A stretch of DNA of 10,338 nucleotides from NCBI GenBank assembly GCA_000436695.1, contig HF992619.1, forward strand, positions 3,707 through 14,044, given 5' to 3'. The translations under genes and the position numbers were made by a program. The stretch is from Prevotella sp. CAG:1185. Its GTDB lineage: Bacteria; Bacteroidota; Bacteroidia; Bacteroidales; Bacteroidaceae. The notes beneath the pieces were generated by a model. It was not told the origin of the DNA and did not search any database. It saw nothing but the letters and a program-made list of their open reading frames with translations. Below, piece after piece: positions 6,476 through 10,338 of this stretch. The number at the start of each line of letters is the position of its first letter. The stretch's first letter is position 1.

Positions 6476-6629
6476 AAAACATGGTTATCAACGATGCGAA
6501 ACACGGCTGAATAACATCTAAAACACGGCCTTTTAGCCTGCAAAACGTGGCCTTTCGCAACGCAAAAGGGCATAAAGCACAACTTTTAGAACGGCAAATC
6601 ATGTAGCAAAAGGCATAACCACCTATGAA
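6476..6629 (+). repeat. Degenerate tandem array with 22-bp period
   Basis: Blocks beginning AAAACATGG, GAAACACGGC, AAAACACGGCC, AAAACGTGGCC, AAAAGGGC and AAAAGGC start at 6476, 6498, 6520, 6542, 6564 and 6608. All fall on an exact 22-nt grid; the unit at 6586 is the most diverged but holds GAACGGC and ends in GTAGC like its neighbours' ends (ATGC, CTGC, ACGC). A rough consensus is AAAACAYGGC, then about 8 variable bases, then ATGC. Related but unphased CAAAA blocks extend to about 6400 and 6690. There are no spacers, so it is not CRISPR. Confidence 0.6.
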
Positions 6630-6735
6630 TCAGCGCATTGCACAAAAGCTTCACTTTTAGCATAATGTTTTGCCAAATGGCCGTCAAAAATGAAAAATCG
6701 GCATTATTCGACACTAAGAATTAACAAATAGAGCA

Positions 6736-6749
6736 TTGCATTAACACAA
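6736..6749 (+). repeat. 14-bp direct repeat, right copy
   Basis: Identical to 6344-6357 (TTGCATTAACACAA). It lies about 90 nt upstream of the aroA promoter. Confidence 0.7.
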
Positions 6750-6835
6750 ATTTACAATAAAAACATCTCTTAAAAAGCAATGATAAACCCGAACTAAAGC
6801 CCGCATACAAAATAAGATTTTTTATTTCTTTTTAT

Positions 6836-6866
6836 TTTGTATTGTGTGCAACATACATTACCTTTG
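6836..6866 (+). promoter_or_regulatory. Promoter of the aroA operon
   Basis: TTTG (6836-6839) and TACCTTTG (6859-6866, matching TAnnTTTG) are 19 nt apart, the same architecture as the hydrolase promoter. Transcription should start near 6873, about 95 nt before the aroA ATG. This rules out any aroA start upstream of the -7 box. Confidence 0.85.
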
Positions 6867-6967
6867 CACTAATAATAACACGCACGCACGGGCGCATAGG
6901 CAGACATGGCCATACAAAACACGACCATGATGCCGAAAGAAACAACAAATTACAGATTTTTCTGACA

Positions 6968-8227
6968 ATGCAATATATTCTTAACGCACCAAAAACTATC
7001 AATGCCACAATAGACCTGCCGGCATCGAAGAGCATAAGCAACCGCGCGCTCATAATAAACGCACTGGCAGGAAGCGACATAATGCCCGACAACCTGTCGG
7101 ACTGCGACGACACAGAAGTGATATTAAGCGCACTGCGCGACATGCCCGAAGTAATTGACATAAAGGCGGCAGGAACAGCCATGCGCTTTATGACGGCATA
7201 TCTTGCCGTGACACCTGGCACACACATACTGACTGGTACCGACCGCATGAAGCAACGCCCTATTAAACTGCTTGTAGAGGCTCTGCGGTATCTCGGCGCC
7301 GACATAAGCTATGAGGACAACGAGGGATATCCTCCATTGCTCATAAAAGGCAAAAAACTTGAAGGCGGAAGCATAGAGATTCCGGGAAACGTCAGCTCAC
7401 AATATATATCGGCACTACTGATGATTGCGCCGGTGATGAAGAAAGGACTTGAACTTAAACTGACTGGAGAAATAATCTCACGCCCGTACATCGACCTAAC
7501 TCTCTGCACCATGATAGACTTTGGCGCCGAGGCAGAATGGATTGGCAGCGACACGATAAAAGTGGAACCGAAGCCATACACACCGCGCCACTATTTCATA
7601 GAGAACGACTGGAGCGCAGCGTCTTACTGGTATGAGATGATTGCAATCAACGGTAAAGAAGAATCAGAAATTAAGCTCACCGGACTGACCGACGGCTCAC
7701 GACAGGGCGACTCTGCCGTGAAATATCTCTTCAGCATGCTCGGCGTAAAAACATTCTTTCAGACACGCGAACAAGGAGTGCCCACCACGGTAACGCTGAA
7801 ACGCATAAGTCTGATTTCAGACAGACTCGACTACGACTTCATCAACCAGCCTGACATGGCTCAGACTTTCGTTGTATGCTGCTGCATGATGAACAGACCG
7901 TTCTGCTTCACGGGACTTTCATCGCTCCGCATAAAGGAGACCGACCGCATAGACGCACTGAAGACCGAAATGAGAAAACTCGGATACGTTATAAGTGAGC
8001 CTCATCCCGGCGAACTGTGCTGGGACGGAACACGATGCGAACCAGAAGCAGACGCTGCAATAAGCACATACGAAGACCATCGCATGGCTATGGCCTTCGC
8101 TCCTGCTGCCATAAAAATACCTGGACTGAAGATAGACAATCCACAGGTGGTAAGCAAGTCGTATCCACATTTCTGGACTGACCTCAAGAAGGCGGGATTC
8201 ACCATCGGAGAGGAGGCCGGAGTCTGA
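6968..8227 (+). CDS. aroA: 3-phosphoshikimate 1-carboxyvinyltransferase (EPSP synthase)
   Basis: It joins phosphoenolpyruvate to shikimate 3-phosphate, the sixth step of the shikimate pathway, in the cytoplasm. From ATG 6968 it has 419 residues, a normal length. Family signatures are present: Lys21 and Arg26 in LPASKSISNRALI; AAGTAMRF (67-74) where many homologues have NAGTA; Arg97 in MKQRPI; SSQ (143-145); catalytic Asp297 in QPDMAQT; Glu324 in RIKETDR (321-327); DHRMAM (370-375); and a late Lys397 in VSKSYPHFW. The frame is open further upstream to TTG 6842, but that extension would start before the -7 promoter box and adds His/Arg-rich residues with no family match, so 6968 is the start. 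The change at the NAGTA loop fits the divergent Bacteroidota branch of the family. It heads an operon: the next gene begins one nucleotide after its stop. Confidence 0.96.
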   Translation: MQYILNAPKTINATIDLPASKSISNRALIINALAGSDIMPDNLSDCDDTEVILSALRDMPEVIDIKAAGTAMRFMTAYLAVTPGTHILTGTDRMKQRPIKLLVEALRYLGADISYEDNEGYPPLLIKGKKLEGGSIEIPGNVSSQYISALLMIAPVMKKGLELKLTGEIISRPYIDLTLCTMIDFGAEAEWIGSDTIKVEPKPYTPRHYFIENDWSAASYWYEMIAINGKEESEIKLTGLTDGSRQGDSAVKYLFSMLGVKTFFQTREQGVPTTVTLKRISLISDRLDYDFINQPDMAQTFVVCCCMMNRPFCFTGLSSLRIKETDRIDALKTEMRKLGYVISEPHPGELCWDGTRCEPEADAAISTYEDHRMAMAFAPAAIKIPGLKIDNPQVVSKSYPHFWTDLKKAGFTIGEEAGV

Positions 8228-8228
8228 T

Positions 8229-8621
8229 ATGGGACTGCTCGTTATCTGTCTTGCAGCCATAGCGCTGCTTTACATTCTGCTTAAGGCCGTTCGCCATCGT
8301 CTGCCAAAAGCCGAACAGCCTGAAGGCGGCACATCGTGCGCAAACGAATCAGCGTGCGCCCAGGCAGGTGCATCTTGCATGCACGACTGCGTGATGGAAC
8401 AGGCCGTTAAAGAAATAGAATATTTTGACGACGAGGAACTCGACGCATACAAAGGCCGCAAATCCGACTCTTACACAGACGAAGAGGCGGCTCAGTTTGC
8501 CGAAGTGCTCTACACCATGCGCCCCGAAGAGGTGAAAGAATGGACGGCAAGCCTCACCCTGAGAGGCATAAACATGCCTGACCAGATAAAAGACGAGGCA
8601 ATAATGCTGATGGAGGGCTGA
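8229..8621 (+). CDS. Small single-pass membrane protein with a four-Cys cluster, unknown function
   Basis: A 130-residue protein starting one base after the aroA stop, so it is translationally close-coupled to it. Residues 2-19 form one hydrophobic helix followed by KAVRHR, which by the positive-inside rule puts the rest in the cytoplasm. A juxtamembrane segment carries Cys37, Cys43, Cys50 and Cys54 (C-x5-C-x6-C-x3-C), with His52 between the last two, spaced as could suit a metal or Fe-S site. An acidic helical domain follows (about 55-130), with EYFDDEELDAYKGR and SDSYTDEEAAQFAEVLYTM, ending LRGINMPDQIKDEA. I believe similar aroA-linked proteins occur in other Bacteroidales, but I recognise no domain of known function. 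The domain composition resembles a protein-interaction module more than an enzyme. Confidence 0.85.
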   Translation: MGLLVICLAAIALLYILLKAVRHRLPKAEQPEGGTSCANESACAQAGASCMHDCVMEQAVKEIEYFDDEELDAYKGRKSDSYTDEEAAQFAEVLYTMRPEEVKEWTASLTLRGINMPDQIKDEAIMLMEG

Positions 8622-8631
8622 CTCTTTTATC

Positions 8632-8703
8632 ATGGCAGACAATAAAATCGCTCCCGGTAAGTTATATAAACATGGCATGCTCACTTGTGCCGCCACGTTA
8701 TGA
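8632..8703 (+). CDS. Possible 23-codon ORF bridging to the PorW-like gene
   Basis: ATG 8632 opens a 23-residue frame (starts MADNKIAPGK, ends TCAATL) whose TGA (8701-8703) overlaps the ATG of the next gene (8700-8702) as ATGA. It nearly fills the 78-nt gap after the Cys-rich gene. That arrangement would fit a small translated leader coupling translation of the lipoprotein gene. It has no homologue I recognise, no hydrophobic helix, and is short enough to occur by chance. Confidence 0.2.
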   Translation: MADNKIAPGKLYKHGMLTCAATL

Positions 8704-10338
8704 AGACAATTAAGACAAGACATATAATCCCCATTGCCGCCCTGATAGCACTGCTCATCACGGCGGGTTGCTCTACGGAGAAGAACACTGCGCAGAGCCG
8801 CTGGTGGCATTCGTTCAACGCGCGCTACAACACTTACTACAACGGCACGCTGGCGTATATCGACGGATCGCTCGAAAAGGAGACCGGCAACAAGGACAAC
8901 TTCACGGAGATGATACCACTCTACACCGTGGGCAACAAGGCGAGCCGCGACCTCGGCAAGAGCAACTTTGACCGCGCCATAGAGAAAAGCCAGAAGGCAA
9001 TAAAGCTGCACAGCATAAAGAAGAGACCACAATGGACCAAAAGCCGCAGGAAAACGGAGAAAGACATAGAGTGGCTTAACCGCAAGGAGTATAATCCCTT
9101 CTTGTGGAAGGCATGGATGCTGATGGGACGTTCCCAGTTTATGAAAGGCTCGTTCGACGAAGCCGCCTCCACATTTGCCTACATGAGCCGCCTCTACTCT
9201 ACTCAGCCAGCCATATACGGCCGTGCAAGGGCATGGCTCGCAAAATGTTACATCGAGGAAGGCTGGATTTATGATGCCGAAGACGTGATAACGAAAATCA
9301 AACGTGACTCGCTCCACTGGCGCGCCGTGAAGGAATGGGACTACACCTACGCCGACTATTATATCCACACCAAGCGCTATGCCGAGGCAATTCCGTATCT
9401 GCGTAAAGTCATAAAGCACGAAATGAGGCGCAAGCAGCGCGCACGCGAATGGTATCTTATGGGACAGCTCGAAGCAGCTCTCGGACATAAGGAAAACGCA
9501 TATAAGGCATATAAGCGCGTGATAAGACTCAACCCGCCATACGAACTTGAATTTAACGCACGCATAGCAATGAGCGAAGTTATGGCAGGCACGCAGTCGA
9601 AGAAGATGATACGCCGACTGAAGCGCATGGCGGCGTCGGACAACAACAAGGATTATCTCGACCAGGTTTACTATGCCATCGGAAACATATACATGCTGCA
9701 GAAAGACACCGCCAACGCCATCGCGGCATACGAGAAAGGAAACAAAAAATCGACACGCAACGGCATAGAAAAGGGTGTGCTGCTGCTTACGCTCGGCAAC
9801 ATATATTGGGACAAGGAAGACTACAGCAACGCGGGCAGATGCTACGGAGAGGCAATAGGACTGCTCGACAAGGAGCGCGACGACTACGAAAGACTGTCAG
9901 AACGCTCTAAGGTGCTTGATGAACTTGTGCCGTATACCGACGCAATACATCTGCAAGACTCGTTGCAGACTCTCGCCAAGATGCCTGAGGCAGAAAGAAA
10001 CAAGGCAATAGACCGTGTGATTGAGGCTCTGAAGAAGAAAGAGAAAGAGGAGCGCGACGCACAGGCTGAACTCAACGCCCAGCAGCAGATGGCACAGCAA
10101 GGCGGCATGAACAACATGAACAACGCCAACAACATGATGAACAACACCACCGACAAGTCGGGTAAATGGTATTTCTACAATCCTACTGCGGTGAGCCAGG
10201 GTAAGGCTACGTTCCAGAAGATGTGGGGACGGCGTGAGAATGTGGACGACTGGCAGCGCGTCAACAAGACTGTTGTGTCGTTAAACGACAATCCTGCCGA
10301 GATGACCGACGAGATGAGAGACTCTATTGCGGCTGCCG
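8700..10338 (+). CDS. porW: PorW/SprE-like TPR lipoprotein of the type IX secretion system (3' partial)
   Basis: The frame runs open from ATG 8700 to the window end (546 residues seen). Residues 1-24 are a type II signal peptide with lipobox TAGC, lipidated Cys24. The segment just after it (STEKNTAQSRWWHSFNARYN, then YYNG) is the hallmark start of PorW/SprE proteins, where W/H and YN.YYNG recur. TPR-like helical repeats fill about 130-400 (for example NPFLWKAWMLMGRSQF, YAIGNIYMLQKDTANAI, LTLGNIYWDKEDYSNA). A charged coiled stretch lies near 435-460, a Gln/Asn/Met-rich low-complexity segment at about 461-484, and then KWYFYNP (489-495) and the WGRRENVDDW block (from 509), also typical of the family. 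PorW links periplasmic and outer-membrane parts of the type IX secretion and gliding machinery. Whether this strain has the full system cannot be seen here. It is the last visible member of the aroA operon. Confidence 0.78.
   Translation, partial: MKTIKTRHIIPIAALIALLITAGCSTEKNTAQSRWWHSFNARYNTYYNGTLAYIDGSLEKETGNKDNFTEMIPLYTVGNKASRDLGKSNFDRAIEKSQKAIKLHSIKKRPQWTKSRRKTEKDIEWLNRKEYNPFLWKAWMLMGRSQFMKGSFDEAASTFAYMSRLYSTQPAIYGRARAWLAKCYIEEGWIYDAEDVITKIKRDSLHWRAVKEWDYTYADYYIHTKRYAEAIPYLRKVIKHEMRRKQRAREWYLMGQLEAALGHKENAYKAYKRVIRLNPPYELEFNARIAMSEVMAGTQSKKMIRRLKRMAASDNNKDYLDQVYYAIGNIYMLQKDTANAIAAYEKGNKKSTRNGIEKGVLLLTLGNIYWDKEDYSNAGRCYGEAIGLLDKERDDYERLSERSKVLDELVPYTDAIHLQDSLQTLAKMPEAERNKAIDRVIEALKKKEKEERDAQAELNAQQQMAQQGGMNNMNNANNMMNNTTDKSGKWYFYNPTAVSQGKATFQKMWGRRENVDDWQRVNKTVVSLNDNPAEMTDEMRDSIAAA

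Larger units (their letters stand above)
6066..6835. other. Gene-free intergenic region of about 770 bp
   Basis: AT-rich stretch between the divergent tRNA-Pro and aroA promoters. I see no open frame with a recognisable protein and no RNA family I know. It does hold a perfect DnaA box (6445-6453), a degenerate array with 22-bp phasing (core 6476-6629), recurrent CAAAAC blocks from about 6400 to 6690, and an exact 14-bp direct repeat at 6344-6357 and 6736-6749. The rest (6090-6340, 6690-6735 and 6750-6830) shows only simple AT-rich sequence. Confidence 0.7.

Noticed and set aside
6476..6629. CRISPR array
   Set aside because: The units are 22 nt, diverged and adjacent, with no unique spacers and no cas gene in the window.
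6066..6835. Chromosomal origin oriC
   Set aside because: Only one good DnaA box is present, there is no cluster, and the genes to the left including tpiA would be transcribed against the fork. It is kept only as a question under findings.
6842..6967. N-terminal extension of AroA from TTG 6842
   Set aside because: It would start upstream of the -7 promoter box (6859-6866), and the extra residues are not part of the family.
8349..9488. 379-codon open frame on the minus strand
   Set aside because: It lies antisense to the Cys-rich gene and the PorW-like gene, which both have clear family or coupling evidence. Its translation is Cys/His/Val-rich with no recognisable motif.

Overview
The window looks like chromosomal, mostly core DNA from a Bacteroidales bacterium, most likely Prevotella/Segatella. 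Three signs point there: promoters of the Bacteroidota type (TTTG, 19-20 nt, TAnnTTTG), A-rich leaders without Shine-Dalgarno sequences, and a gene set typical of the order (DoxX-like membrane protein, tpiA, SPOR protein, folE; aroA followed by a Cys-rich membrane protein and a PorW/SprE-like lipoprotein). I see no transposase, integrase, phage gene or CRISPR array.

Left part (1-3368), all on +: a 5'-truncated DoxX/MauE-like membrane protein with an extracytoplasmic thioredoxin-like domain runs without any stop codon, in frame, into triose-phosphate isomerase (tpiA). A secreted SPOR-domain protein and GTP cyclohydrolase I (folE) follow. Structured intergenic stretches lie after tpiA and before folE. 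Middle (3369-5845): a small AT-rich lipoprotein closed by a strong terminator, then a secreted alpha/beta hydrolase with its own promoter and a bidirectional terminator. Next comes a self-contained tRNA-Pro(GGG) unit on the minus strand with its own promoter and terminator.

About 770 bp without a gene (6066-6835) separate the tRNA promoter from the aroA promoter. This stretch holds one perfect DnaA box, a degenerate array phased at 22 bp, and an exact 14-bp direct repeat flanking the array. Right part (6836-10338): a promoter drives aroA (EPSP synthase), which is followed after 1 nt by a small membrane protein with four clustered cysteines, a possible 23-codon ORF, and a large TPR lipoprotein of the PorW/SprE (type IX secretion) family that runs off the window.

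Functionally, tpiA, folE and aroA are housekeeping metabolism (glycolysis, pterin/folate, aromatic amino acids). The DoxX-like, SPOR, hydrolase, lipoprotein and PorW-like products are envelope proteins. The most unusual points are the DoxX-TpiA reading-frame continuity and the 22-bp array beside the DnaA box. Neither can be settled without comparative data.
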